Source: Acidobacteriota bacterium
GTDB taxonomy: Bacteria > Acidobacteriota > Blastocatellia > Pyrinomonadales > Pyrinomonadaceae
Direction of reading: 5' to 3'
DNA: 45,583 bases
Assembly: GCA_003222975.1 (NCBI GenBank)
Contig: QHXN01000112.1
Coordinates: 1-45,583 of the forward strand
The position numbers were made by a program, and so were the translations under genes. The notes beneath the pieces were generated by a model that worked only from the letters and a program-made list of their open reading frames with translations, ran no database searches and was not told the DNA's origin. This document shows, in pieces, positions 26,029-35,866 of the stretch. Position 1 is the stretch's first letter, and each line of letters begins with the position of its first letter.

Positions 26029-26776
26029 CCGTTTTGCGATTTATGAGGCTGGCGACGAAGCCCGCGCCGAAGCCGTTGTCAATGTTGACGACCGTGACGT
26101 TCGAGGCGCAGGAGTTGAGCATGCCGAGCAGGGCGGCGACGCCGCCGAAACTTGCGCCGTAGCCGACGCTCGTCGGCACGGCGATGACGGGCGCGGCGAC
26201 AAGGCCGCCGACGACCGAGGGGAGCGCGCCCTCCATCCCCGCGGCAACGACGAGGACGCGCGCCGCGCGCAGTCGCTCGCGCTCGGCCATGACGCGGTGG
26301 ATGCCGGCGACGCCCGCGTCCCAGATTCTCTCGACGCGGTTGCCCATCGCCTCGGCGGTCAGGGCCGCTTCCTCGGCCACGGGGATGTCGCTCGTGCCCG
26401 CGGTGACGACCATGATCACGCCTGCGCCGCGCTCGGTGCGGTCGCGCACGACGCGGATCATGCGCGCGCTGGCGTGCCACTCGGCCTCGATGCAGACGTT
26501 GCGGACTTCGCCGAACGTGCCCTCGTCCGTCCGCGTCACGAGCACGTTGGGCGCGCGCGCGGCCAACGCCTCGACGATTTCGACCACCTGCGCGCGCGTC
26601 TTCCCCGCCCCGAAGACGACTTCGGGGAAGCCCTGCCGCGCGGCGCGCGCGTGGTCAACCCGCGCGTGCCCGATATCCTCGAAGTGCAGGTTGGAGATGC
26701 GCCGCGCCGCCTCCGGCTCGTCGAGTTCGCCGCCCTTGAAGGCACGCAGCAGCCGCTCTAGCTCACGCAAGTCCAT
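26021..26776 (-). CDS. larB: Pyridinium-3,5-biscarboxylic acid mononucleotide synthase LarB
   Basis: 251 residues, normal length. LarB carboxylates and hydrolyses nicotinic acid adenine dinucleotide as the first step of the nickel-pincer cofactor used by lactate racemase and related epimerases. The C-terminal half is related to PurE; visible motifs are [50 protein letters not shown] and [13 protein letters not shown]. The N-terminal part ([31 protein letters not shown]) is also typical. LarC and LarE are not in the window. Co-directional and overlapping with the LCAT-like gene. Confidence 0.95.
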   Translation of the reverse strand: MDLRELERLLRAFKGGELDEPEAARRISNLHFEDIGHARVDHARAARQGFPEVVFGAGKTRAQVVEIVEALAARAPNVLVTRTDEGTFGEVRNVCIEAEWHASARMIRVVRDRTERGAGVIMVVTAGTSDIPVAEEAALTAEAMGNRVERIWDAGVAGIHRVMAERERLRAARVLVVAAGMEGALPSVVGGLVAAPVIAVPTSVGYGASFGGVAALLGMLNSCASNVTVVNIDNGFGAGFVASLINRKTDG

Positions 26777-26863
26777 CGCGTCGAATGAACGAAGTTAACT
26801 CTCCAGAAACTTAGCGGGCATTTTAGCACCCGACCGGCGACCGCCCGAAACGGCAGTGCGTCA

Positions 26864-26928
26864 GTTCAGAGTTCGAGCTTGAGCTTGCGTGCTTTTGAAG
26901 GTCACAAGCTAAAGCTTGAACTCTGAAC
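26864..26928. repeat. Inverted repeat, GTTCAGAG/AGCTTGAG words
   Basis: GTTCAGAGTTCGAGCTTGAG begins the 24-base arm at 26864-26887, which pairs with 26905-26928 at 22 of 24 positions. It lies between the divergent larB and ubiX genes. Words are related to the TTCAAAG family but distinct. Confidence 0.85.
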
Positions 26929-27008
26929 CCTCCCGGCTGACACTCTACACCGAAGACGCGCCGCTTGCGCGCGTCGAACACTGCCCGTAAGATTCAGTGT
27001 TTGCGGTT

Positions 27009-27635
27009 ATGGAACTGACACTCGCAATCACCGGCGCTTCCGGCTCGATCTATGCGCACCGCACGCTCGCGCACATGGCGGCGAGCGGCGTGGTGGAGCG
27101 CGTGAACCTCATCATGTCACGTTCGGCGCTGGTCGTTGCGCGTGTCGAGATGGGCGCGAAGATCGAGGAGGGCGACGCGCGCGCGGTCAACGAGTGGGTG
27201 GGACTTCCAGCCGACTCGAAACTCATACGCTTCCACCGGCTCGACAACATGGCCGCCGCGCCCTCTTCGGGGTCGCACCCGCAGGCCGGGATGGTCGTCG
27301 TGCCGTGCTCGATGGGGACGCTCGGCGCGATTGCTTCGGGCGCGGGCACGAACCTGATTCACCGCGCGGCGGACGTGACGCTCAAAGAGGGGCGCAGGCT
27401 CGTGCTCGTCGTGCGCGAGACGCCGTACAACGCCGTCCACCTGGAGAACATGCTCCGGCTCGCGCACGCGGGCGCGCGCGTTTTCCCTGCGAGTCCGGGC
27501 TTCTACCACCGCCCGCAGACGATTGAACAACTGGTTGACCACCTCGTCTTTCGCCTGCTCGACCAGTTCGGCATCCCCCACCCGACAGGCACACGCTGGA
27601 AAGGCGAGACGGGAGAAACGATGAATGCGGAATGA
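27009..27635 (+). CDS. ubiX: Flavin prenyltransferase UbiX
   Basis: 208 residues from ATG 27009; a GTG at 26997 would add four. It makes prenyl-FMN, the cofactor of UbiD-type decarboxylases. Motifs are LAITGASGSIYAHR (FMN site), VVVPCSMGTLGAIASGAGTNLIHRAADVTLKEGR and LVLVVRETPYNAVHLENMLRLAHAG. Its neighbours encode menaquinone synthesis by the futalosine route, which needs a UbiD-type decarboxylase late in the pathway, so this UbiX probably supplies that enzyme. The final MNAE before the stop is encoded by a hairpin arm. Confidence 0.96.
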   Translation: MELTLAITGASGSIYAHRTLAHMAASGVVERVNLIMSRSALVVARVEMGAKIEEGDARAVNEWVGLPADSKLIRFHRLDNMAAAPSSGSHPQAGMVVVPCSMGTLGAIASGAGTNLIHRAADVTLKEGRRLVLVVRETPYNAVHLENMLRLAHAGARVFPASPGFYHRPQTIEQLVDHLVFRLLDQFGIPHPTGTRWKGETGETMNAE

Positions 27636-27696
27636 TGAATGATGAATGGAAGACAGCCTGCTTTAAATTCATCATTCATCATTCCGCATTCATCGT
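27618..27696. repeat. Perfect inverted repeat, GATGAATG word family
   Basis: The 30-base arm at 27618-27647 is an exact reverse complement of 27667-27696, with a 19-base loop. It overlaps the last codons and stop of ubiX and ends about ten bases before the GNAT start. Confidence 0.95.
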
Positions 27697-27704
27697 TAAT
27701 GATT

Positions 27705-28163
27705 ATGGAGTGGCACAACGGCGAGTACACCATCAGCACCGAACGCGGGCGGCTCGACTTCGCGGTCATCCACCGCTACATCAGCGATGAAAGTTACTGG
27801 GGCAAGGGCCGTCCCATCGCCGTCGTGCGGCGCGCAATCGAGAACTCTCTGCCGTTCGGCGTCTATCACGGGACGGAGTTGGTCGGTTTCGCCCGCGTCG
27901 TGACGGACTACGCGACCTTCGCCTGGCTCGCCGACGTGTTCATACTCGAAGGGCACCGCGGGCGCGGCCTGTCGAAGTGGCTGATGGAGACGATCATCTC
28001 GCACCCGGAGTTGCAGGGCTTCCGCCGCTGGGTTCTGGCGACGAAGGACGCGCACGGACTCTACCGACGGTTCGGCTTTCAGGATTTGCACAGGCCCGAA
28101 CGCTGGATGGAGCGGCCCGACCCGAAGATGTCCGAGTCGCCCGACTACTGGGAGCCACGTTGA
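27705..28163 (+). CDS. GNAT-family N-acetyltransferase
   Basis: 152 residues from ATG 27705; ATG 27699 is also possible, and no good ribosome site is seen for either because the hairpin lies just upstream. The acetyl-CoA-binding motif A is LADVFILEGHRGRGLSKWL, with HRGRGL as the pyrophosphate loop, after a beta strand GFARVVTDYATF. GLYRRFGFQDL marks the C-terminal motif. The substrate is unknown. It sits between ubiX and mqnP, but no role in menaquinone synthesis is known for such proteins. Confidence 0.9.
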   Translation: MEWHNGEYTISTERGRLDFAVIHRYISDESYWGKGRPIAVVRRAIENSLPFGVYHGTELVGFARVVTDYATFAWLADVFILEGHRGRGLSKWLMETIISHPELQGFRRWVLATKDAHGLYRRFGFQDLHRPERWMERPDPKMSESPDYWEPR

Positions 28164-28311
28164 CCTTAAATCTTTGGCGAAGCGCCACGCCCGTTGAGTC
28201 GTTTGGCATTTTGCCAGCATTGTAACGACGGCGCGCGGCACTTTACGATGACGACGGGCTGACTCCGGCGATGATGATGACGGCCCGGCTTTTGCTTTGA
28301 ACGAAGACGAG

Positions 28312-29199
28312 ATGACGACCGCCGCTAGTAACATCCGCACGACGCTCGAAATGATTAAGATCGAGCACACGCTCTTCGCGCTGCCGTTTGCCTTCCTCGG
28401 CGCGTTGCTGGCGGCGCGCGGCTTCACGCCGCGGGGGCTGCCGACGTGGTGGCAGGCGCTCTGGATAACTCTGGCGATGGTCGGGGCGCGCTCCGCCGCG
28501 ATGGCCTTCAACCGCATCGCCGACCGCGACTACGACGCCGCGAACCCGCGCACGCGCTCGCGCGCCATACCCGCGGGACTGCTCTCGGTCTCATTCGTCT
28601 GGGCGTTCACGCTCGCCTCGGCGGCGCTCTTCTTCGTCGCCGCGGGCGCGCTCAACCGCCTGACGCTCCTGCTCTCGCCGGTCGCGCTCGCCTCCGTCCT
28701 GTTCTACTCCTACACGAAGCGATTCACGTCGCTCTCGCACCTCGCGCTCGGATGGTGTCTCGCAATCGCCCCGACGGGCGCTTGGGTCGCCGTGCGCGGC
28801 CACGTTGACAGCGCCGTGCCGCTCTTGCTCTCGCTCGTCGTGCTGCTGTGGACAGCCGGCTTCGACGTGCTCTACGCCTGCCAGGACTTTGACTTCGACC
28901 GGGCGGCGGGCCTGCGCTCGATACCGGCGCGTCTGGGCGTGGCGCGCGCGCTGTGGGTCTCTCGCGCGCTGCACGCGGGGGCTTTCGCGGCGCTCGTCGG
29001 GTTATACTTTCTGACCGGCCTGGGCTGGCCGGCGCTCGCGGGCGTCTTGGCGACGGGCGCGCTGCTCATCTATCAACACTCGCTCGTCCGCGCCGACGAC
29101 CTCTCGCGCCTGAACGCAGCGTTCTTCACCACGAACGCCTTCGTCAGCGTGATCCTGCTCGCCACGTTCGGCGGCGCGGTTTTTCTGACTCGATTTTAA
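28312..29199 (+). CDS. mqnP: UbiA-like prenyltransferase (menaquinone, MqnP type)
   Basis: 295 residues from ATG 28312 (TTG 28297 would add five). A membrane prenyltransferase with about eight hydrophobic segments and both Asp-rich prenyl-diphosphate motifs: [21 protein letters not shown] and [21 protein letters not shown]. In the futalosine pathway the UbiA-like enzyme attaches the isoprenoid tail to the naphthoate ring. Four bases separate it from mqnE, so they form an operon. The gene symbol rests on this context; without it a 4-hydroxybenzoate prenyltransferase would be possible. Confidence 0.88.
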   Translation: MTTAASNIRTTLEMIKIEHTLFALPFAFLGALLAARGFTPRGLPTWWQALWITLAMVGARSAAMAFNRIADRDYDAANPRTRSRAIPAGLLSVSFVWAFTLASAALFFVAAGALNRLTLLLSPVALASVLFYSYTKRFTSLSHLALGWCLAIAPTGAWVAVRGHVDSAVPLLLSLVVLLWTAGFDVLYACQDFDFDRAAGLRSIPARLGVARALWVSRALHAGAFAALVGLYFLTGLGWPALAGVLATGALLIYQHSLVRADDLSRLNAAFFTTNAFVSVILLATFGGAVFLTRF

Positions 29200-29203
29200 G
29201 ATT

Positions 29204-30316
29204 ATGAACTTTTCACGCGACACTAAACTCGACGAACTCGCCGCCAGGGTCGAGGCTGGCGCGCGGCTCTCATTTGAAGACGGCGTGGCCCTGTTTCAGA
29301 CGGACGATTTGCCCGCGCTCGGTCGCCTGGCCGACTCCGTGCGGCGTCGCCTGCACGGGCGCGTGACCTATTACAACGTCAACCGCCACTTCAACCCCAC
29401 GAACGTCTGCTACGCCGACTGCAAGTTCTGCGGCTTCTTCCGCACGCCGCGCGAAGCAGACGCCTACACGCACAACATCGAAGACTCTCTGGCGCTAGCG
29501 GGCGAGGCCGTGCGCGAGGGCGCGACCGAGCTGCACATCGTCGGCGGCCTGAACACGAAGCTGCCGTTCAGCTACTTCACAGACCTCCTCTCGTCGCTCA
29601 AGGCCGCGTACCCGCAGCTTCATCTTAAAGCGTGGACGATGGTCGAACTCGACCACTTCGCGCGCTTCTACAAGATGAGCGACGAGGACGTGATCGAGAA
29701 GTTAAAGGCCGCAGGGATGGACTCGTGTCCCGGCGGCGGCGCGGAGATTTTCCGCGAGCCGACGCGCTCGCTCGTCTGCGCGCACAAGACGGACGGCGGG
29801 CGCTGGCTCGAACTCTCCGGCAAAGTCCACGCCGCGGGCCTGAAGACCAACGCGACGATGCTCTACGGCCACATCGAATCCGTTGAAGACCGCGTTGACC
29901 ACCTCGTCCGCTTGCGCGAGCAGCAGGAGCGTTCGGGCGGTTTCCAGTGCTTCATCCCGCTCGCCTTCTATCCGCCGGGCACGCAGCTCTCGCACCTGCC
30001 CGGCCCCACGGGCGTTGACAGCTTGAAGACGATGGCCGTCTCGCGCCTCATGCTCGACAACTTCCCGCACATCAAATCCTACTGGGTCATGCTCGGCAAA
30101 CGTCTAGCGCAGGTCGCCCTCCACTACGGTGCGAACGACCTTGACGGCACGATCACCGAGGGCGGCGAGCTGACCGAGAGCTACTCGGTCGAGGCGGGGG
30201 GCGAAGTGAAGATGTCGAAGCAGGAGATCGTCGCGCTCATCGAAGACGCCGGCCTCGAAGCGGTCGAGCGCGACACGCTCTATAATCCCGTGCAGCGCGC
30301 GGTGGCGACCATCTGA
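29204..30316 (+). CDS. mqnE: Aminofutalosine synthase MqnE (radical SAM)
   Basis: 370 residues. A radical SAM enzyme that joins the inosine- or adenosine-bearing enolpyruvyl benzoate into aminofutalosine. The [4Fe-4S] motif CxxxCxxC is CYADCKFC after [47 protein letters not shown] and [20 protein letters not shown] separate it from MqnC. Length is normal. It starts four bases after mqnP and leads towards mqnD. Confidence 0.95.
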   Translation: MNFSRDTKLDELAARVEAGARLSFEDGVALFQTDDLPALGRLADSVRRRLHGRVTYYNVNRHFNPTNVCYADCKFCGFFRTPREADAYTHNIEDSLALAGEAVREGATELHIVGGLNTKLPFSYFTDLLSSLKAAYPQLHLKAWTMVELDHFARFYKMSDEDVIEKLKAAGMDSCPGGGAEIFREPTRSLVCAHKTDGGRWLELSGKVHAAGLKTNATMLYGHIESVEDRVDHLVRLREQQERSGGFQCFIPLAFYPPGTQLSHLPGPTGVDSLKTMAVSRLMLDNFPHIKSYWVMLGKRLAQVALHYGANDLDGTITEGGELTESYSVEAGGEVKMSKQEIVALIEDAGLEAVERDTLYNPVQRAVATI

Positions 30317-30385
30317 GCGTTTTTCGGCCTCGCGTGGTAGCCTTAGTGATGCCCACCCGATGAGTCTGAAACGAGGAGACACGAG

Positions 30386-30658
30386 ATGACCAACGAAGAG
30401 ATTCAGCGGGTGATGGAGTTCATCATCAAACAGCAGGAAAGCGTGTCCGACAGGATGGAGCAGATGTTGGAATTGCACGCTCAATCCGAAAAGCGCATCA
30501 GCCGGCTTGAGACGGCAGCCGTCCATCTCTATAACGCGACGGCCGAACTCAGCAAGAAAATGACGGAATTGGCGGAGGCGCAGGCGCACACCGACCAGCG
30601 CGTGAACGCCCTGATTGACATCATCGAGCAGGGGCGCAACGGGAAATCTCAGAATTAA
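30386..30658 (+). CDS. Small coiled-coil protein between mqnE and mqnD
   Basis: 90 residues from ATG 30386 with GAGGAG eight bases upstream. Nearly all helical and rich in charged residues, with heptad-like spacing of hydrophobic positions (FIIKQQESVSDRMEQMLEL; LSKKMTELAEAQAHTDQRV). No signal, membrane segment or Cys. It ends three bases before mqnD and is probably co-transcribed. Unknown function; it may be a scaffold or an unrelated passenger gene. Confidence 0.8.
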   Translation: MTNEEIQRVMEFIIKQQESVSDRMEQMLELHAQSEKRISRLETAAVHLYNATAELSKKMTELAEAQAHTDQRVNALIDIIEQGRNGKSQN

Positions 30659-30661
30659 GCT

Positions 30662-31510
30662 ATGACCACCGCAACCGAAACACGCACCATCACGGTCGCG
30701 CACTCGCCCGACTCGGACGACGCCTTCATGTTCTACGGGCTGGCGACGAACAAGATTGACACGGGCGACTTGAAGTTCGAGCACGTGCTCGAAGACATAC
30801 AGACCTTGAACGAGAAGGCGACGCGCGGCGTCTATGACGTGACGGCCATCAGCTTCCACGCCTACGCCTACGTCTCGGACAAGTACGTGCTGCTCCAGCA
30901 CGGCGCGTCCATCGGCGAGGGCTACGGCCCCATCGTCGTCGCGCGCGAGCCGCACGCGGTCGAGGACTTGCCGAGGTTGAAGATCGCCGTGCCGGGGACG
31001 ATGACGAGCGCGTTCCTCGCTCTTAGAATCCTTTGCCCAGAGTTCGAGTACGAGGTCGTCCCGTTCGATCAGATCATCGAGGCCGTGCAGAACGAGAAGG
31101 CCGACGCGGGCCTGCTCATCCACGAGGGGCAGCTCTTTTATCAGAAGCTGGGGCTGCACAAGGTCGTTGACCTCGGCGAGTGGTGGAAGCAGTGGACAGA
31201 CCTGCCGCTGCCGATGGGCGGGAACGTCATCCGACGCGACCTCGGCGCGGAGACCATCGGGCGCGTCTCCGCCTACCTGCACGAGTCCATCCGCTATTCG
31301 CTCGACAATCGCCGCGACGCGCTGGCCTACGCCATGCAGTTCGCGCGCGACATGGACACCGATCTGGCCGACCGCTTCGTCGCGATGTGGGTCAACCAGC
31401 TCACGCTCGACTACACCGAGCGCGGACGCCGCGCCGTCCAGCGCCTGCTCGACGAGGGCGCACGGCGCGGCGTCATCCCGCGCCGGGTTATCGCCGACTT
31501 CGTCGGCTAA
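30662..31510 (+). CDS. mqnD: 1,4-dihydroxy-6-naphthoate synthase MqnD
   Basis: 282 residues. It converts cyclic dehypoxanthine futalosine to dihydroxynaphthoate in menaquinone synthesis. [42 protein letters not shown] and [28 protein letters not shown] are family hallmarks of the periplasmic-binding-protein-like fold. It ends the operon and is followed directly by a TTCAAAG hairpin. Confidence 0.96.
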   Translation: MTTATETRTITVAHSPDSDDAFMFYGLATNKIDTGDLKFEHVLEDIQTLNEKATRGVYDVTAISFHAYAYVSDKYVLLQHGASIGEGYGPIVVAREPHAVEDLPRLKIAVPGTMTSAFLALRILCPEFEYEVVPFDQIIEAVQNEKADAGLLIHEGQLFYQKLGLHKVVDLGEWWKQWTDLPLPMGGNVIRRDLGAETIGRVSAYLHESIRYSLDNRRDALAYAMQFARDMDTDLADRFVAMWVNQLTLDYTERGRRAVQRLLDEGARRGVIPRRVIADFVG

Positions 31511-31583
31511 GTTCAAAGTTCCAAGTTCAAAGTTAAGACGCGCCGGCCAAACTTTGAACCTTGAACTTGGAACTTTGAACTTA
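31508..31583. repeat. Inverted repeat, TTCAAAG heptamer family, unequal arms
   Basis: The left arm at 31508-31534 and right arm at 31550-31583 are reverse complements except that the right arm holds one extra heptamer (GTTCAAG). The loop AAGACGCGCCGGCCA nearly equals that of 35864-35945. It starts at the mqnD stop codon. A stray TCCAAAGTTCAAAG lies at 31678-31691. Confidence 0.92.
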
Positions 31584-31699
31584 TTGAATGGCAACACGTC
31601 CGCGCGCGGGCGCATCGAAAGTGTTGCTCGGCGGGCGGTCTTCTAAGCGTTGAATAAAGCCTCGCCCTGTCTAATCTCCAAAGTTCAAAGAGTCGGACT

Positions 31700-32602
31700 A
31701 TGAAAAGAGTTCTTTTGTCGGTTCTGGCGGCGGCGAGCGTTTGCGGCGCGGGGGCGGCGGCGCGGGCGCAGACGAGTTCGGCGGGCAACAGCGCGCCTTC
31801 GACCATCAATCGCTCCGGCGCGCCCGTGGACGTTGAGCGCATCATCCGCACGTTCGGGCAGAAGGAGACGGAGGCCCGGAGGGCGCTGAACCAGTATTCG
31901 TTCCAGCGCGACGCCGTCATCCAGACCGTGGGTTTCGGCGGGCAGGTTTCGGGCGAGTACCATCGCAGGTCGGGCTTCGTCTTCGACGACAGCGGCACGC
32001 GCTACGAGAAGATTCTCTTCTTCCCCATGCCGACCATCAAGGACATTCAGATCACGCCCGAAGACATCGAAGACCTCGGCGGCGTGAACGCCTTCGCGCT
32101 CGAAGCCGCGAAGATCGGCGACTACAACTTCTCCTACGTCGGCAAGGAGAAGATTGACGAGCTTGACACATACGTCTTCGACGTGACGCCGAAAGTTCTC
32201 TCCGACACGGGGCGGCTCGCGTCGCTCAAGAGGTCGAAGACGCCGGAGCGCTACTTCCAGGGGCGCGTCTGGGTTGACGACCAGGACTACCAGATCGTCA
32301 AGGCACGCGGCAAGGGCGTGCCCGAATTCGACCAGCGCTTTCCCACCTTCGAGACCTACCGCCAGCAGATTGACGGCAAATACTGGTTCCCGACCTACGC
32401 CTACGCCGACGACAGCCTGACCTTCAAGGACGGCTCGGTCATTCACGTCCGCATGCTCATCAAGTACACAGACTTCCAGCGGCTGAAGGGCCGAGTGACG
32501 GTCGTCGAAGAGGGAAACCCCGGCGACACGCAGGACAAGAACACTCAGCCCGCGAAGCCCGCGGCGACGCCGACCCCGCCGCCAACGAAGCCGAAGCCGT
32601 AA
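31700..32602 (+). CDS. Secreted protein, LolA/lipoprotein-sorting-like
   Basis: 300 residues with a signal peptide (KRVLLSVLAAASVCGAGAAARAQ). The beta-rich body has YFQGRVWVDDQDYQIVKARGKG and YWFPTYAYADDSLTFKDG, a pattern seen in outer-membrane lipoprotein-sorting (LolA/LolB-like) relatives of acidobacteria. The tail is Pro/Thr/Lys-rich and probably disordered. The function is unknown beyond an envelope location. A strong terminator-like hairpin follows. Confidence 0.75.
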   Translation: MKRVLLSVLAAASVCGAGAAARAQTSSAGNSAPSTINRSGAPVDVERIIRTFGQKETEARRALNQYSFQRDAVIQTVGFGGQVSGEYHRRSGFVFDDSGTRYEKILFFPMPTIKDIQITPEDIEDLGGVNAFALEAAKIGDYNFSYVGKEKIDELDTYVFDVTPKVLSDTGRLASLKRSKTPERYFQGRVWVDDQDYQIVKARGKGVPEFDQRFPTFETYRQQIDGKYWFPTYAYADDSLTFKDGSVIHVRMLIKYTDFQRLKGRVTVVEEGNPGDTQDKNTQPAKPAATPTPPPTKPKP

Positions 32603-32622
32603 GCTTCTTCGAGAGTTTGCAA

Positions 32623-32663
32623 AAAGCGGCGACGCGACAAAGGGGTTGTCGCGTCGCCGCTTT
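32623..32663. terminator. Strong bidirectional terminator-like hairpin
   Basis: AAAGCGGCGACGCGACAA at 32623-32640 pairs perfectly with 32646-32663 across a 5-base loop, an 18-base stem flanked by A and T runs. It lies between convergent genes and could end transcription from both sides. Confidence 0.88.
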
Positions 32664-32726
32664 GCTCTAAAGAGCACCCAACAAACAAGGGGACGCCGGG
32701 AGCGCGTGCATGCCGCTCTCGACTCT

Positions 32727-33539
32727 CTAAGGCTTCACTCCCAACTCCGCGGCGACGAGCGCGCGCGTCCGCTCGGTCAATCTCTTCACGTCCTCGTCCG
32801 TCTTCAGCCCCTTCGTCTCGACCGGCGGCAGCACGACCATTTCGATTGTGCCGGGGCGCGCAGTGCCCGTTCCCTTGCCCATCAGCGCGTCCGTGTTCCT
32901 GATGGCGACCGGCACGACGGGCACCTGCGCCTCGACGGCCATGTAGAAGCCGCCCTTCTTGAACGGCAATAGCTGACGGGGCCGTGCGCGCGTCCCCTCG
33001 GCGAAGACGCCGAACGAGACGCCCGCCTTCAGGCGGTCGGTCGCGGCCTTCACCGTGCGCAGGGCGCGCTCGCGGTTCGAGCGGTCAATCGCCAGGATGT
33101 TGACGAAGCCCATGCCGTAGCCGAGTATCGGCACTTTCAAAAGCTCCTTCTTCGCGATCAGGCCGACGCGGCGACCGACGAAGCAGAAGAGCGTGGCCGT
33201 GTCGAGGAACGAGCAGTGGTTGGCGATGAAGACGTAAGGACGACGCGGGTCGAGGTGTTCGAGGCCCCGCACGCTCACGCGCGCGCCGCTTAAGCGCAGC
33301 CACATGCGCCCGCCCCAGAGCGCCCACGGATAGACTAGCTCCGGGCGGCGCGCGACGAGCGCGACCGTAATCGCGGGCGGCCCGAAGATGAGCAGAAGCA
33401 TCGCCGCCACGAAGAGCGACCACCAGTACCACAGGCGGCCCGCGAGCGTCGCGCGAGCGCCTGTGCTAGACTCTGCGCGCGAAACGCCGCCGCCGCGCTC
33501 TTGACCTTCAATCTCTTGCGGAAGACTTTCAGGATGCAC
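32727..33539 (-). CDS. plsC: 1-acyl-sn-glycerol-3-phosphate acyltransferase family protein
   Basis: About 270 residues from GTG 33539; the frame runs further upstream but that part is antisense to another gene. An N-terminal membrane helix (LFVAAMLLLIFGPPAITVALV) precedes the acyltransferase motifs: HxxxxD in ANHCSFLD, FVNILAIDRSNRE, the phosphate-binding VFAEGTRARP and VPVVPVAIRN. It acylates lysophosphatidate in phospholipid synthesis. The start is uncertain; an ATG within the membrane helix is the alternative. The proposed start overlaps that of the divergent M14 gene by six bases. Confidence 0.88.
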   Translation of the reverse strand: MHPESLPQEIEGQERGGGVSRAESSTGARATLAGRLWYWWSLFVAAMLLLIFGPPAITVALVARRPELVYPWALWGGRMWLRLSGARVSVRGLEHLDPRRPYVFIANHCSFLDTATLFCFVGRRVGLIAKKELLKVPILGYGMGFVNILAIDRSNRERALRTVKAATDRLKAGVSFGVFAEGTRARPRQLLPFKKGGFYMAVEAQVPVVPVAIRNTDALMGKGTGTARPGTIEMVVLPPVETKGLKTDEDVKRLTERTRALVAAELGVKP

Positions 33540-35866
33540 TCGAACGCGTTCCTTCGCCGCCCCTTCTCCATCTTGGCCGCCGCGCTCGTCCTCTGCGGAC
33601 TGTTTTTCACCGACGCGACCGCACAGCGCCGCCGGCCCACCCCGCCACGGCCCGCCGCCGACAACTCCGAGACGAGCGCCGCCCGCGTGTCCTCGCCGCG
33701 CGACGCGCTCGGCTTCACGCCGGGCGACGACCGGCGGGTCGCCGACTGGACTCAGATCACAGACTACTTCAAGCGCCTCGACCGCGCGAGCGACCGCGTG
33801 CTCGTACAGCAAATCGGCGAGAGCACGCTCGGCAGGCCGCTCTTCGTCGCCTACCTGAGCGCGCCGGAGAATATACGCTCTCTCGACAGGTATCGCGAAA
33901 TCCAGCGCCGCCTCGCAGACCCGCGCCTCGTCGCCTCAGACGCCGCGCGCGAACGTCTCGTCCGCGAAGGCAAGACCGTCGTCGTCATCTCCTGCTCGAT
34001 CCACTCGACGGAAATCGTCGCCTCGCAGATGTCCATGCAGTTGGCCTACGAACTGGCGAGCGCGCAGGACGCCGACACGCGCGAGATTCTGAACAACACG
34101 ATCCTCATCCTCATCCCACGCGTCTGCTCTGGAAGGAGTGGTTCCCCGAAGTCGTTTACGACATACACCAGCAGGGGCAGACCGGCTCGCGCTTCTTCGT
34201 CCCGCCCTTCTACGACCCGCCGAACCCGAACATCGCCCCGCTCCTGCTCCGAGAGGTCGGACTCATCGGCCACAAGATCGCCGCGGACGAGGAGGCCGCC
34301 GGGTTCAAGGGCGTCGCCACCAACTCGCTCTACGACACGTGGTGGCACGGCGGCTTCCGCACCGCGCCCTACTACCACAACTCAATCGGCATCCTCACCG
34401 AGGCCGCGAGCGCGCGCCTTCTGACGCCCGCGCGCGTCGCGCCCGAACAACTTCAGAGGTACTCGACGCGCGGCCTGCCCTCGTCGCTGCCCTTGAGTCC
34501 GCTGACGAACTTCCCAGACCCCTGGCCCGGCGGCGAGTGGCGCGCGCGCGACATCCTCAACCTTGAGATGGTTTCCACGCGCGCCGTGCTCTCTCTGGCC
34601 GCGAAGTACCGCGAGCGCTACCTTCGGAACTTCTACGAGCTGGGCGTGCGCGCGCTCGACTGGCCGACGAAGGATGGAGACGTGCTCGCCTACATCATCC
34701 CGGCCGGGCAGGGCAGAGACGAGTCGGTCGCCAAGCTCGTCGGCCTCCTCGTCGAGCAGGGCGTCGAAGTCTATCGCATGGACAGAGAGCTTCACCTGAC
34801 GCTCGCGCCCACGCGCGGCACAGTCTACAACGACGAGAAAGACAGTCCGCCCGAATGGCCCACGGGCAGTTACCTCATCTTCCTCAAGCAGCCCTATCGC
34901 ACGAATGTTCAGGCGCTCTTCGAGAAGCAGATTTACCCCGACCGCATATCGGGCGGCGCGCCCGAACGACCCTACGACGTGGCCGGCTGGACGCTGCCGA
35001 TGCAGATGGGCGTCGAGGCGCTCCCCGTCCAGAGCATACGCGAGACGGAGGGCGAGCGACGGCTCACACTTATCCGTGAAGAATCGGATGTGCGGCGCGA
35101 CCTGAGCCTCAAACTTAAAAGCGACGGCGGCTCACCCGTTCAAAATCCCGTCGCGCGCCCCGTCCGCCTCGCGCTCTACCGGAGTTGGACGGCCTCGATG
35201 GACGAGGGCTGGACGCGCTGGCTCTTCGATACCTTCAACGTGCCCTACACATCGCTTCGCGACGCGGACGTGCGCGCTGGCTCCTTGCGCGCGAAGTTCG
35301 ACGTGATCGTGCTGCCTTCGATGCGGATGCGCGAGATAGTCGAGGGGCGCGCGAAGGATACCGCGCCCCCGGAGTTGACGGGCGGCATCACGGACGCGGG
35401 CGTCGAGAACCTACGCCGCTTCGTTGAGGACGGCGGCACGCTCGTCTGCTGGGATGAGTCAACCGAACTCGCCATCAAGCGCTTCAACCTCCCCGTCCGC
35501 AACGTCCTCGAAGGCTTGAAGCCTTCGGACTTCTACTGCCCCGGCTCCGTCCTGCGCGTCGAGGTTGACACCGCGCACCCGCTCGCGCGCGGCCTCCCGC
35601 GCCTCGCGGACGCCTACTTCGTCAACAGCGCGGCCTTCGAGGTGGCGGACTCTGCGCGCGCGCGTGTCGTCGCGCGCTACGCCGCGCGCAAGGAGGACGT
35701 TCTGCGTTCGGGGTGGCTGCTCGGCGCGCAATACCTCGCGGGCCGTGCGGCGCTCGTCGAGACAAGCTTGGGCAAGGGCCGCATCGTCCTCTTCGGCTTC
35801 CGACCGCAACATCGCGGGCAGACGTGGGGCACGTTTCCCTTCGTCTTCAACGCGATCAGCGAATAA
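33534..35866 (+). pseudogene. Secreted M14 zinc carboxypeptidase, broken by internal deletion and frameshift
   Basis: From ATG 33534 a signal peptide (ILAAALVLCGLFFTDATAQ) is followed by an M14 catalytic domain with the zinc pair HxxE in CSIHSTEIVAS. After NNTILILIP (about 34118) the frame changes; the second part, open in another frame to 35866, resumes at TRLLWKEWFPEVVYDIHQQG, with the third zinc His. Intact relatives have about 50 residues between these points, including an NPDG stretch and an NNRDW-type substrate motif, which are missing. The rest (GVATNSLYDTWWHGG onward) and a C-terminal amidotransferase-like region look intact. So a deletion of roughly 150 bases plus a frame change is needed. 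It is either a pseudogene or an assembly collapse. Confidence 0.8.

Noticed and set aside
30104..31615. A 503-codon open frame on the minus strand
   Set aside because: It lies antisense to mqnE, the coiled-coil gene and mqnD, which are clear protein families; the frame is open only because of GC-rich third positions.
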